DNA of 64,000 nt from Ruminococcus hominis (GTDB lineage: Bacteria; Bacillota; Clostridia; Lachnospirales; Lachnospiraceae), in assembly GCF_014287355.1 (NCBI RefSeq), contig NZ_JACOPE010000001.1, positions 2,170,001 through 2,234,000 of the forward strand. The letters are read 5' to 3'. The notes under the pieces are model-generated. The model was not told the DNA's origin and made no database searches. It saw only the letters and a program-made list of their open reading frames with translations. Both the position numbers and the translations under genes were made by a program. How positions within the stretch are numbered: the stretch's first letter is position 1; each line of letters opens with the position of its first letter. This document shows positions 30,328 through 38,306 of the stretch, piece after piece.

Positions 30328-30356
30328 AGGTGTAGATTCAACTTGAATCTACACCT
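30328..30356 (-). terminator. Terminator after tRNA-Thr
   Basis: AGGTGTAGATTCA pairs with TGAATCTACACCT, followed by TTTTTC on the minus strand. It separates the tRNA from the pilus operon promoter. Confidence 0.88.
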
Positions 30357-30362
30357 CTATAC

Positions 30363-30435
30363 AGCCGAAAATCGGACTTGAACCGACGACCCCTTCATTA
30401 CGAGTGAAGTGCTCTACCAACTGAGCTATTTCGGC
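30363..30435 (-). tRNA. tRNA-Thr (anticodon CGT)
   Basis: A 73-nt cloverleaf on the minus strand. Acceptor GCCGAAA pairs with TTTCGGC, the D-loop region is AGCTCAGTTGGTAGAGCA, and the anticodon loop CTCGTAA lies between CTTCA and TGAAG arms. The T-arm is GTCGGTTCAAGTCCGAT. The discriminator is T and CCA is not encoded. Anticodon CGT reads ACG. It has its own promoter and terminator. Confidence 0.96.
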
Positions 30436-30459
30436 ATTGGTTTTATAGCAACCTCATAT

Positions 30460-30488
30460 ATTATATCGTCTTTTCTTAGGAATTTCAA
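30460..30488 (-). promoter_or_regulatory. Promoter of tRNA-Thr
   Basis: TTGAAA (30483-30488), 17 bp, TATAAT (30460-30465) on the minus strand, about 25 bp before the tRNA 5' end. Confidence 0.8.
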
Positions 30489-30495
30489 CTGTTTT

Positions 30496-31383
30496 TTATT
30501 CTTTTTCTTGCATATGCACAGTCAACTGATTATATGGAATCTCAATTCCTTCTTCATCAAATGTCAATTTTATCTGTTCAAGAAGTTCCCATCTTGTATC
30601 CCAGTATTTTTCCATCTTCACATAAGCACGGATTCCTAAAACTACGGAACTGTCTGCCAATGAGTCCACAAACACCTTCCAGTCTTCGTTCGTCAATATA
30701 TCTTTGTGACTAAGCAATAATCTTTCCAGAATTTCTTTTGCTTTCTTCAAATCTGATTCATATGAAATCCCAACCTTCAAATCCAATCTTCGTTCATCAC
30801 GCTCTGTCACATTTGTCAGACTGTTATTCATAAGTTTTCCATTTGGAATCACAATTACCTTGTTCTCTATCGTCATCAATTTTGTATAGAAAATTTTAAT
30901 TTCTTTTACTGTACCTTCGTTCTTATTCGTATCTTCAATAATATAATCTCCGACAGTAAACGGTCTCAATAACAGAATCATGATGCCACCTGCAAAATTT
31001 GTTATAAAATCCTGCAATGCCAACGATACACCGACACCTGCTGATGCAAATAACACGGTTATTGATGATAATTCAATTCCCAGATTTCCTGCAATGATAA
31101 TAATTAATAATATATATAATCCGAATTTTACCATGGAATCTACAAATGTTGCAATTCCCGCATCTGTCTCTTTTACCTGAAAGGAATAACGAATACTTTT
31201 ACGAATCCATTTTATAATTACACGTCCTATCATAAATATGATGATTGCAATGATTATTTTTATACCTAAGTTTATCAAATTCGGTATATGTTCTTGTATA
31301 TAGTTGCTGAACTGACTCATATTTTCAGTCACTTCATTTACGGATGCTTCCGCCGACTGCTGAAGCTCATCTGTTGTTGTCAT
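30496..31383 (-). CDS. mscS: Small-conductance mechanosensitive channel (MscS family)
   Basis: 295 aa, the compact MscS form with three membrane segments (about 32-53, 75-95, 105-130). The third segment is the pore helix, with SAGVGVSLALQDFITNFAGGIMI. The beta domain has PFTVGDYI and the cytoplasmic vestibule follows. It relieves osmotic downshock by opening under membrane tension. Last gene of the pgeF-side run, upstream of the tRNA promoter. Confidence 0.92.
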   Translation of the reverse strand: MTTTDELQQSAEASVNEVTENMSQFSNYIQEHIPNLINLGIKIIIAIIIFMIGRVIIKWIRKSIRYSFQVKETDAGIATFVDSMVKFGLYILLIIIIAGNLGIELSSITVLFASAGVGVSLALQDFITNFAGGIMILLLRPFTVGDYIIEDTNKNEGTVKEIKIFYTKLMTIENKVIVIPNGKLMNNSLTNVTERDERRLDLKVGISYESDLKKAKEILERLLLSHKDILTNEDWKVFVDSLADSSVVLGIRAYVKMEKYWDTRWELLEQIKLTFDEEGIEIPYNQLTVHMQEKE

Positions 31384-31402
31384 ATACTGCCCTCCTATTA
31401 CC

Positions 31403-32254
31403 TTACTCTTTTAATGCAAGAAATGCTGCCAGATTTCCTCTTCTGTCTCCGCTTGTACGGTGCGAATACAGAATCTCACTGTTGCAGTGTGTACATACAT
31501 TCGTCACAGCAATATGTTCTGGCAATATTTTGGATTCTTTAAATATGATTTCATTTGCTTTCCATAAATCCAACTGATATTTTCCATTCTCTTTGCGATA
31601 AAACAAATCTTTCCAATATCTCTCTTCAAAATTTTTCTGGAACTCTAAAATCACATCTTCGCTGACTTCATAACAATCCTTACAGATAGACGGACCTACT
31701 GCTGCCAGAATATCCTTTGGATCAGACCCATATTGCTCCTCCATCTTACGAATTGTTTCTTTTCCGATTTTCCCCACTGTTCCACGCCATCCGGAATGAC
31801 TAAGTCCGATTGCCTTTTGAACAGGGTCTACAAAATATAACGGGACACAATCCGCATAAAATGTCACAAGGCAAATTCCGGGGATATTTGTAACCATCCC
31901 ATCCACATCTGTATAATCCAATGGTGTCACAATTCCCTTTCCTTTGTCTTTTTCCGTTACTACTCTTACATTAGTTGTATGCGTCTGTTGAGAAAGTACC
32001 ATATTCTCGCATTTCACCCCGATTGATTTTGCGATTCTATGATAATTCTCACGCACTGCTGCTTCATCATCTCCTCTTGTAAAGCTCAGATTCATCGATG
32101 CATAGCACCCTTGACTCACGCCGCCAAGTCTGGTTGAAAATCCATGATGCACAATTTTTGTATCTGTCAAGAGCGGATATTCCAAATAGGGTACTTCCTT
32201 TTCTATCTCACGAAAAATTTGTCTCTCGTCTTTATATCTTATTCCAAGGCTCAT
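31403..32254 (-). CDS. pgeF: Peptidoglycan editing factor / multicopper-oxidase-like YfiH family
   Basis: 283 aa from the ATG at 32254 with GGGAGATAAGG upstream. The open frame 20 codons further is rejected for lack of a site. The DUF152 family is also annotated as polyphenol oxidase or purine nucleoside phosphorylase. Zinc-ligand motifs are VVHHGFSTRLGGVS, FYADCVPLYF, SHSGWRGT and the CxxC-like CKDCYEV near 205. The gene lies downstream of yraN. Confidence 0.9.
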   Translation of the reverse strand: MSLGIRYKDERQIFREIEKEVPYLEYPLLTDTKIVHHGFSTRLGGVSQGCYASMNLSFTRGDDEAAVRENYHRIAKSIGVKCENMVLSQQTHTTNVRVVTEKDKGKGIVTPLDYTDVDGMVTNIPGICLVTFYADCVPLYFVDPVQKAIGLSHSGWRGTVGKIGKETIRKMEEQYGSDPKDILAAVGPSICKDCYEVSEDVILEFQKNFEERYWKDLFYRKENGKYQLDLWKANEIIFKESKILPEHIAVTNVCTHCNSEILYSHRTSGDRRGNLAAFLALKE

Positions 32255-32329
32255 CCTTATCTCCCTTATTCTATATGACCATTTTATTATTTTCACATAT
32301 TTGTATTTTATCACAACTATGTGTATTTT

Positions 32330-32698
32330 TTATGAATGAAAAGCAAATGCGTTCTGGATAACATTTATCCTATTCTTCTCAATTCCTACTACGTCAAAAC
32401 GATATGCCTGATTCTCTCCAAGATTATGTTCCATAATATAGAATAAGGCACAGCGACAGAGCACCCGCTGTTTCTTTTCATTCACAGCATCTAATGCATT
32501 CCCTGTCCCTCTGCCTTTCCGATATTTCACTTCACAAAATACAATATACGAACCATCTCTCGCAACAATATCAATCTCTCCGGCATGACAGCGATAATTA
32601 TATTGTAAAATCTCATATCCCTGCTGTTCCAGATAGTAGCCTGCTGCCTGTTCATATACGCTTCCTATTTTTCTATTATTCATAATATCATATCGCAT
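32330..32698 (-). CDS. yraN: YraN/UPF0102 family endonuclease-like protein
   Basis: 122 aa. A small restriction-endonuclease-fold protein of unproven role that often sits next to rnhB. Conserved residues are GxxxEQxAxxYLxxQGYxIL near the N-terminus, the GEIDIVARD catalytic-type Asp and the FCEVKYRKG Glu/Lys pair. An ATG six codons in (32683) is an alternative start. Neither start has a clear ribosome binding site. Repeat copy A separates it from rnhB. Confidence 0.9.
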   Translation of the reverse strand: MRYDIMNNRKIGSVYEQAAGYYLEQQGYEILQYNYRCHAGEIDIVARDGSYIVFCEVKYRKGRGTGNALDAVNEKKQRVLCRCALFYIMEHNLGENQAYRFDVVGIEKNRINVIQNAFAFHS

Positions 32699-32752
32699 GA
32701 TACCACTTAAAACAGCTTATTTTTCAAGATAGGCTGTTTTTTACTCATCTTT

Positions 32753-32933
32753 CAAGTCGAACGTCCGTGAGACTTGGCGCGTGATTCTGGTCAGCGAAGC
32801 TGACATATTCCTATCAGAATCACTGCGCATCCTCGCGGAGCGTTTATCTCAGTCGGAGATTGGACTCCCACTGAGACAAATTTGCTATTACTCACCACCT
32901 AAAGAGGTGGGAGTCTTCTCGACTGAGATAAAA
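32753..32933 (+). repeat. Structured intergenic repeat, copy A
   Basis: 181 nt. The first 103 nt match copy B (58418-58520) with a single difference. Helices in order are CAAGTC/GACTTG, a GCGC/GCGC base leading into GTGATTCTG/CAGAATCAC with an inner GTCAGC-gaa-GCTGAC hairpin, the shared core TGCGCATCCTCGCGGAGCG (32824-32842), and a terminal stem TTTATCTCAGTCG/CGACTGAGATAAA. Its terminal stem-loop carries about 28 nt more than copy B, including GACTCCCAC/GTGGGAGTC arms. The 3' end runs into the rnhB coding sequence. Orientation is arbitrary. Confidence 0.85.
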
Positions 32934-33682
32934 TTCTTGATAAATGTTTTTCTATGAATTGGTGTTGGTCCATATTCTTTCAATGCAGCAATATGTTCCT
33001 GCGAACCATACCCTTTATGTTTTGCAAATCCATATTCCGGCATAATTTTATCATATTGTAGCATCAGGCGATCCCTCGTCACCTTTGCTAAAATACTTGC
33101 CGCTGCAATAGATACACTCTTTGCATCTCCTTTAATAATCGGAACCTGAGCAATTGCAACGTCTGGTATCGTAACTGCATCGTTGAGCAAAATTTCCGGC
33201 ATAATCCCTAAATTATGAATAGCTTCCCTCATTGCCTCATATGTAGCCTGCAAAATATTAATCTCATCGATTCTCGCCGGAGATGCCATACCAATCCCTG
33301 TCGCAATTGCTTTTTCCATAATTTCATCATACAATTCTTCTCTCTTTTTTGCAGAAAGCTTTTTAGAATCATTCAGATACAATATCTCGCAATCTTCCGG
33401 AAGAATTACAGCCCCTGCTACAACCGGACCTGCCAAAGGTCCTCGGCCAGCTTCATCAATCCCACAAATCCATTTACAGGCAGCATAACAATGCTCATAT
33501 TCTCGCATCTGCTCTAATCGTGCTCTCTCTTGCTCCAGCTTTTCTTCTTGTTTTTGATATTTACGGATCAGATTCTTAACTCCCGCACGGGGATCGGATT
33601 CATATTTTTTATATAATTCCGGATATTCATCCATTTTTGCCTGTTCAAATACAAGCTTTATATCACTGATCTTCTCACTCAT
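32888..33682 (-). CDS. rnhB: Ribonuclease HII
   Basis: 264 aa. It removes ribonucleotides and RNA primers from DNA. An N-terminal extension (about 1-65, charged, coiled-coil-like) precedes the catalytic domain, which opens with CGIDEAGRGPLAGPVVAGAV. LNDSKKLS and GDAKSVSIAAASILAKVTRDR complete the DEDD set. Family C-termini normally end soon after PIHRKTF. Here the last 14 residues from FISVEKT on, and the stop, are read from repeat copy A. The start overlaps lepB by 8 bp. Confidence 0.95.
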   Translation of the reverse strand: MSEKISDIKLVFEQAKMDEYPELYKKYESDPRAGVKNLIRKYQKQEEKLEQERARLEQMREYEHCYAACKWICGIDEAGRGPLAGPVVAGAVILPEDCEILYLNDSKKLSAKKREELYDEIMEKAIATGIGMASPARIDEINILQATYEAMREAIHNLGIMPEILLNDAVTIPDVAIAQVPIIKGDAKSVSIAAASILAKVTRDRLMLQYDKIMPEYGFAKHKGYGSQEHIAALKEYGPTPIHRKTFIKNFISVEKTPTSLGGE

Positions 33683-34217
33683 GCTTAATCACTCCAAACT
33701 TATCAAACGGCCATATTCGAATCCATGCCCTTCCCATAATATCATCTCGATGAAGAACTCCCACCGATGGGTCACGACTGTCTGAACTATGATTACGATT
33801 ATCTCCCAACACAAAATATTCATCTTCTCCCAGTGTAATTGGCTCTGCTGCAATTCCCGGATCGTCCATAACTTCCAATCCATAATTTTCATCCAGCACT
33901 TCTCCATTGATATAAACATATCCATCTATCACCTGCACTGTTTCTCCCGGAAGACCAATGATTCGTTTAATGTAATAAGTATGTTCTTCATACTGAAATG
34001 GAAATACGATAATTTCAAATCTCTCTGGATCACGGAATCGGTAACTGATTTTATCTACGATCAGATTATCTCCATCTGACAGTGTCGTCTCCATAGAATG
34101 ACCGCTCACTTTTGTCCTCTGCCCAATAAATGTAATGATTCCTAATGACAAAATAACAACGATCACAATGTAGATAAGCCAACTAAGCAACTCCCCTAAA
34201 ATACTTCTTTCTTTCAT
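33675..34217 (-). CDS. lepB: Type I signal peptidase (first copy)
   Basis: 180 aa. An N-terminal anchor (about 8-28) precedes the S26A catalytic domain. The nucleophile Ser is in SGHSMETTL, the general-base Lys in YYIKRIIGLPGETVQ, and the FVLGDNRNHSSDSR box follows. It cleaves signal peptides outside the membrane. One of two lepB paralogs flanking rbgA. The two are clearly different in their N-termini and in the catalytic neighbourhood. Confidence 0.94.
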   Translation of the reverse strand: MKERSILGELLSWLIYIVIVVILSLGIITFIGQRTKVSGHSMETTLSDGDNLIVDKISYRFRDPERFEIIVFPFQYEEHTYYIKRIIGLPGETVQVIDGYVYINGEVLDENYGLEVMDDPGIAAEPITLGEDEYFVLGDNRNHSSDSRDPSVGVLHRDDIMGRAWIRIWPFDKFGVIKHE

Positions 34218-34229
34218 TGTGCGCCCCTT

Positions 34230-35084
34230 TTATGCATCCATCTCATCCGGAAATTCTAATGTTATTCTTCCAAGTCTACCATTTCGGAAATCATCCAACA
34301 TCAGTTTTGCTGCCTTTTCTGTGTCATACTCATTTCCTTTTACAAGGCAATGTCTGCTCTTTGCAATTTCCTGCAACATCGCAAAACCATCGTCAGATTC
34401 CTCTATATCATACTTTTCTGCCAATATTCCCGAATATTTATCATTCAAAAACTCACATAATTTTGCAGCCAGTTCTTCTGTATTCAGAATTTCATCCTTG
34501 ATTGAACCAATATATGCAAGCTTCAATCCCACACTCTGATCCTCAAATTTCGGCCACAAAATTCCAGGTGTGTCTAATAATTCCACATTTTTATTCAAAC
34601 GAATCCATTGTTTTCCTTTTGTAACACCCGGTTTATTTCCTGTTTTTGCACAGGCTTTTCCTGCAAGTGCATTAATAAATGTTGATTTACCTACATTTGG
34701 GATTCCAACAACCATTGCTCGTACCGGTCTGTTCAAAATTCCTCTTTTTCTGTCTCGTTCAATTTTTTCTTTACAAGCTTCCTGGATCACACCATGTATT
34801 GATTTAATCCCTCCGCCTTTTTTTGAATTTACTTTTACAACAGAATATCCTTTTTTCTTGAAATATTCCATCCACGCATCATTGCATCTCTCTTCTGCTA
34901 AATCTGACTTATTCAGCAAGATCAGTCTCGCCTTATTTTTTCCCAATTCATCAATATCAGGATTACGGCTGCTGACAGGAATTCTCGCATCAACCAATTC
35001 GATCACAAGATCAATCAATTTAATGTTCTCCTGCATCATTCTTCTCGCCTTTGTCATATGACCTGGATACCACTGAAAATGCAT
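34230..35084 (-). CDS. rbgA: Ribosome biogenesis GTPase RbgA (YlqF)
   Basis: 284 aa from the ATG at 35084, which has AGGAGGA upstream. The extension above it has none. A circularly permuted GTPase needed for late 50S assembly. HFQWYPGHMTKARRMM is the family N-terminus. G4 NKSD, then G1 GIPNVGKSTFINAL and G3 DTPG occur in the permuted order. The C-terminal RNA-binding region follows. It lies between the two signal peptidase genes. Confidence 0.96.
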   Translation of the reverse strand: MHFQWYPGHMTKARRMMQENIKLIDLVIELVDARIPVSSRNPDIDELGKNKARLILLNKSDLAEERCNDAWMEYFKKKGYSVVKVNSKKGGGIKSIHGVIQEACKEKIERDRKRGILNRPVRAMVVGIPNVGKSTFINALAGKACAKTGNKPGVTKGKQWIRLNKNVELLDTPGILWPKFEDQSVGLKLAYIGSIKDEILNTEELAAKLCEFLNDKYSGILAEKYDIEESDDGFAMLQEIAKSRHCLVKGNEYDTEKAAKLMLDDFRNGRLGRITLEFPDEMDA

Positions 35085-35095
35085 ATCTTCCTCCT

Positions 35096-35713
35096 CTATT
35101 TTACAAATCCAAAATTCTTTCCTATATTTGTCACAAACCAAACTTTTCCGCCGATATCTTCACGTTTCACATTCCCGATATCTGCAAGCCGGCTGTCATC
35201 ACTACCTGCACTATTATCTCCTAAAACAAAATATTCTGTCTCACCCAATGTAAGCTTTTTTTCTGCAATTCCTGCAAAATCCAGATCTGATGTGTAGACA
35301 TTTTTCTTTTGTACTTTACCATCAATATAAATCTTTCCATCTTTGATTTGTACCGTTTCACCTGGAAGCCCTACTACTCGCTTTATACAATAATGTGCGT
35401 TTTCATTTCCATTTGGACGAAATGCTATAATTTCACCTCTTTTAGGCTTACGGGCATCATAAACAATCCGATTAATTAACACGACATCTCCGTTTTTCAA
35501 CACCGGGCTCATAGAGTCTCCGGCATTGCTTACCCGCTGTCCAAAAAAACTCACAAGCATCCATGCTAAAATACATACAACAATAATTTCTGTGCCCCAT
35601 TCAATCGCTGTCTTGACTTTTTCTGTTTTCAGTGAGCGGCATTTCTTTCGGAAATATAATTTCCACTTTTTTCGATCTATCGTATAACTTTTCTTCTTTG
35701 CTCTTTTTTTCAT
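35096..35713 (-). CDS. lepB: Type I signal peptidase (second copy)
   Basis: 205 aa. A long Lys/Arg-rich cytoplasmic N-terminus (about 1-38) precedes the membrane anchor (about 42-60). Catalytic Ser is in NAGDSMSPVL and Lys in HYCIKRVVGLPGETVQ. The FVLGDNSAGSDDSR box is present. Between rplS and rbgA; 12 bp before rbgA. Both copies look catalytically complete. Confidence 0.94.
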   Translation of the reverse strand: MKKRAKKKSYTIDRKKWKLYFRKKCRSLKTEKVKTAIEWGTEIIVVCILAWMLVSFFGQRVSNAGDSMSPVLKNGDVVLINRIVYDARKPKRGEIIAFRPNGNENAHYCIKRVVGLPGETVQIKDGKIYIDGKVQKKNVYTSDLDFAGIAEKKLTLGETEYFVLGDNSAGSDDSRLADIGNVKREDIGGKVWFVTNIGKNFGFVK

Positions 35714-35764
35714 CGCCTATCTCTTAATATATCATACCAACAGTTACTTTCATATAATGAAAAA

Positions 35765-35793
35765 GGGACAAACTACAAATCTGTACTTGTCCC
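35765..35793 (-). terminator. Terminator after rplS
   Basis: GGGACAA pairs with TTGTCCC and is followed by TTTTTC on the minus strand, 12 bp past the rplS stop. Confidence 0.82.
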
Positions 35794-35804
35794 TCTCATC
35801 GTTA

Positions 35805-36152
35805 CTATTTTACTAATTCTTTAACTTTAGCTCTCTTACCTACACGTCCTCTTAAGTAGTTCAGTTTTGCTCTTCTTACTTTACCTCTACGAACAATCTC
35901 AACTCTTTCTACATGTGGAGAGTGTACTGGCCAAGTTTTCTCAACTCCAACTCCGTTGGATGACTTTCTTACTGTGAAAGTTTCTCTAACTCCACCACCC
36001 TGTTTCTTTAAAACAGTTCCTTCGAAAACCTGAATTCTTTCACGGTTTCCTTCTTTGATCTTAGCGTATACTTTTACAGTATCTCCTACGTTAATTTCTG
36101 GAGCATTCTCTTTTAACTGCTCAGCTTCAATGTTTTTAATAATATCGTTCAT
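35805..36152 (-). CDS. rplS: 50S ribosomal protein L19
   Basis: 115 aa, full length. It lies at the 30S-50S interface. Motifs are [44 protein letters not shown] and the basic C-terminus. It follows trmD in the usual operon order, with its own leader between. Confidence 0.98.
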   Translation of the reverse strand: MNDIIKNIEAEQLKENAPEINVGDTVKVYAKIKEGNRERIQVFEGTVLKKQGGGVRETFTVRKSSNGVGVEKTWPVHSPHVERVEIVRRGKVRRAKLNYLRGRVGKRAKVKELVK

Positions 36153-36159
36153 TGTGTGA

Positions 36160-36235
36160 CCTCCTTAATATTTGACGTTCTTAACACATTATTGTGCCAG
36201 AGGACCATCGCTCTTCTTTTCACAAACAACTGTTG
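36160..36235 (-). promoter_or_regulatory. Probable L19 autoregulatory leader
   Basis: The 80 nt upstream of rplS contain GCGATGGTCCTCTGGCACAA and later GTGTTAAGAACGTC, which resemble the Firmicute L19 leader element that binds L19 for feedback control. Assigned by recognition only. Confidence 0.55.
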
Positions 36236-36305
36236 TAGTTTATCACATTTTTGCTTGTTGTGCAAGTAGTTTTGCACTTTTTCTGTCAGCTTTTTCCTTT
36301 TTATT

Positions 36306-37118
36306 TTACTTCTGCTTTTGAGCCTCTACTTCTTCCAGCCATTTTTTCTCTTTTTTTGTCAACTCACATTTTTCAAATAAATCGGGACGACGTTCTTTTG
36401 TTCGAAGAATAGACTGTTCGCGTCTCCATTTTTCTATATTTGCATGATGTCCGGACAACAAAATAGCCGGTACTTTTTTCCCATGCCATTCTTCCGGTCT
36501 TGAATACTGTGGATATTCAAGCAGATTATCCTGAAATGATTCAAATTCAGCAGATACATCATTATGCAACACACCCGGAACCAGTCTGGAAATTGTATCA
36601 ACCATGACCATAGCCGGGAGTTCCCCGCCTGTGAGTATATAATCTCCGATTGATACATAATCTGTAACAATCTCCTCCAGCACACGTTCATCAATCCCCT
36701 CATAATGTCCGCATAAAAGGACGAGGTCTTCTTCCTGTGCTAATTCTTCTGCCATCTTCTGATTAAATGTATCTCCTTGTGGAGATAAATAAACAACTCT
36801 CGTTTTCTTTTTATCTAAATTGTTTTCTGTCTGTTCTTCATTTGCTGGAGTATTTTCAATTTGACTTTCCTTCTTTCTCTTTGCAATGGACTCTTCAATC
36901 GACTGATAAGCCAAATAGACAGGTTCCGCCTGCATCAGCATACCAGCCCCTCCACCATACGGATAGTCATCTACGCTTTGATGTTTATTGAAAGCAAAAT
37001 CACGAATATTAACAGCTTCTATGGATAATAAATCACGGGAAATTGCTCTTCCAATGATACTTGTATTCAATCCATTCATCACCATTTCCGGAAACAAAGT
37101 CATTATATGGAAGTTCAT
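36306..37118 (-). CDS. trmD: tRNA (guanine-N1)-methyltransferase
   Basis: 270 aa from the ATG at 37118 with GGAGGGG upstream. It makes m1G37. The SPOUT trefoil-knot motifs [13 protein letters not shown] and [15 protein letters not shown] are intact. An insertion of about 35 residues, very rich in Glu, Asn and Lys (about 92-125), separates the N-terminal half from VYLSPQG, making it longer than most TrmDs. The start overlaps the rimM stop by one base. Confidence 0.96.
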   Translation of the reverse strand: MNFHIMTLFPEMVMNGLNTSIIGRAISRDLLSIEAVNIRDFAFNKHQSVDDYPYGGGAGMLMQAEPVYLAYQSIEESIAKRKKESQIENTPANEEQTENNLDKKKTRVVYLSPQGDTFNQKMAEELAQEEDLVLLCGHYEGIDERVLEEIVTDYVSIGDYILTGGELPAMVMVDTISRLVPGVLHNDVSAEFESFQDNLLEYPQYSRPEEWHGKKVPAILLSGHHANIEKWRREQSILRTKERRPDLFEKCELTKKEKKWLEEVEAQKQK

Positions 37119-37621
37119 TATACCAGCCCCTCCAACAAATGTACTTTCATGCTCATAGCTTCTATATCCACATCTAATATGCAATCATGAATAGCAGGGA
37201 TCAGCACCTCGCCATACTTGTCAAATTCCACGACATACACTTCATTTGCACCGGTTTCGATAACATCTACCAGTTTTCCTTCTTCACCTTCGTCTGTTAT
37301 AACATCCATACCGATCAAATCTGCAATATAATATTCATCTTCCTCTAATTCTACTGCATCTTTTCTTGTTACAAATAAACTTTTTCTTTTATATCTTTCA
37401 ATATCATTTATATTATCGATGCCTTTAAATTTCAGGATTACAAACTGTTTAAAAAATTTAACCCCCTGAATTTCCAACGGTATCTGTTCTTTTCCTGTGT
37501 CAAGTATTACATTTTTGAGGCTTTTAAATCGCTGCGGATCATCTGTTGTAGGAAATACCTTTACTTCACCTCTTACTCCATGTGTAGATGAGATCACACC
37601 TACCTGTAATAACTGTTCCAT
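37118..37621 (-). CDS. rimM: Ribosome maturation factor RimM
   Basis: 167 aa. It assists 30S head maturation around S19. The N-terminal barrel has [17 protein letters not shown], and the C-terminal PRC-barrel has [11 protein letters not shown] and the PAIHDCI region. Translationally coupled to trmD by a one-base overlap. Confidence 0.96.
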   Translation of the reverse strand: MEQLLQVGVISSTHGVRGEVKVFPTTDDPQRFKSLKNVILDTGKEQIPLEIQGVKFFKQFVILKFKGIDNINDIERYKRKSLFVTRKDAVELEEDEYYIADLIGMDVITDEGEEGKLVDVIETGANEVYVVEFDKYGEVLIPAIHDCILDVDIEAMSMKVHLLEGLV

Positions 37622-37647
37622 AATCGAACTCCTTATCTAAAATAAAG

Positions 37648-37670
37648 GGGACAGTCTTAACGGCTGTCCC
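37648..37670 (-). terminator. Hairpin/terminator between khpA and rimM
   Basis: GGGACAG pairs with CTGTCCC, then CTTTATTTTA on the minus strand. The T-tract is interrupted, so partial termination inside the operon is likely. Confidence 0.6.
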
Positions 37671-37714
37671 TCTCTTATCGCTAAGTATATTTTAAAATAT
37701 TCTATAGCATTTCT

Positions 37715-37945
37715 TTACTGAACAATATCAACAACCACTCTTTTATTATCTTTTGTAGCTGCTGCTTTCACTACAGAACGGATTGCTTTCGCAATACGAC
37801 CTTGTTTTCCAATCACCTTACCCATGTCTCCATCTGCAACGCGAACCTCTAACACTGTTGTCTTGCCTTCCTGACGTTCCGTAACAACAACTCCATCTGG
37901 GTTGTCCACCAATGCTCTTGCAATAACTTCTACCAGTTCTTTCAT
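37715..37945 (-). CDS. khpA: KhpA, KH-domain RNA-binding protein
   Basis: 76 aa, a single type II KH domain with the GKVIGKQGRIAKAIR loop. KhpA pairs with KhpB as a small RNA chaperone-like regulator of cell-cycle and division transcripts. Classic position between rpsP and rimM. Confidence 0.95.
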   Translation of the reverse strand: MKELVEVIARALVDNPDGVVVTERQEGKTTVLEVRVADGDMGKVIGKQGRIAKAIRSVVKAAATKDNKRVVVDIVQ

Positions 37946-37988
37946 TTACGCGCACCTCCGCGAAAATATTGCGTTAAATAATTTTTAA

Positions 37989-38234
37989 TTATTTCTCAAT
38001 TCCAGCTGCTTTGAAGATTTTAGATACAACTTCTGTTGGCTGAGCACCATTGTTGAGCCATTTTTTAGCTGCTTCTTCGTCTACTTTGATTGCACTTGGA
38101 TCGCAGTTTGGATCATATGTTCCGATCTCATCGATAAATCTTCCATCTCTTGGAGATCTAGAATCTGCTACAATGATTCTATAAAAAGGAGCTTTCTTCT
38201 GTCCCATTCTTCTTAATCTGATTTTTACTGCCAT
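37989..38234 (-). CDS. rpsP: 30S ribosomal protein S16
   Basis: 81 aa, full length. [20 protein letters not shown] and [19 protein letters not shown] are family hallmarks. Follows ffh by 72 bp. Confidence 0.98.
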   Translation of the reverse strand: MAVKIRLRRMGQKKAPFYRIIVADSRSPRDGRFIDEIGTYDPNCDPSAIKVDEEAAKKWLNNGAQPTEVVSKIFKAAGIEK

Positions 38235-38306
38235 GTTAAATACCTATCCTTTCTTTTTTACCTTCATAATTTCAGCGAACTATTCGCTTTATTTTTTATC
38301 TATGTG

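Noticed and set aside
32753..32933. CRISPR array
   Set aside because: The repeats are single, far apart and structured; there is no regular repeat-spacer pattern or cas gene.
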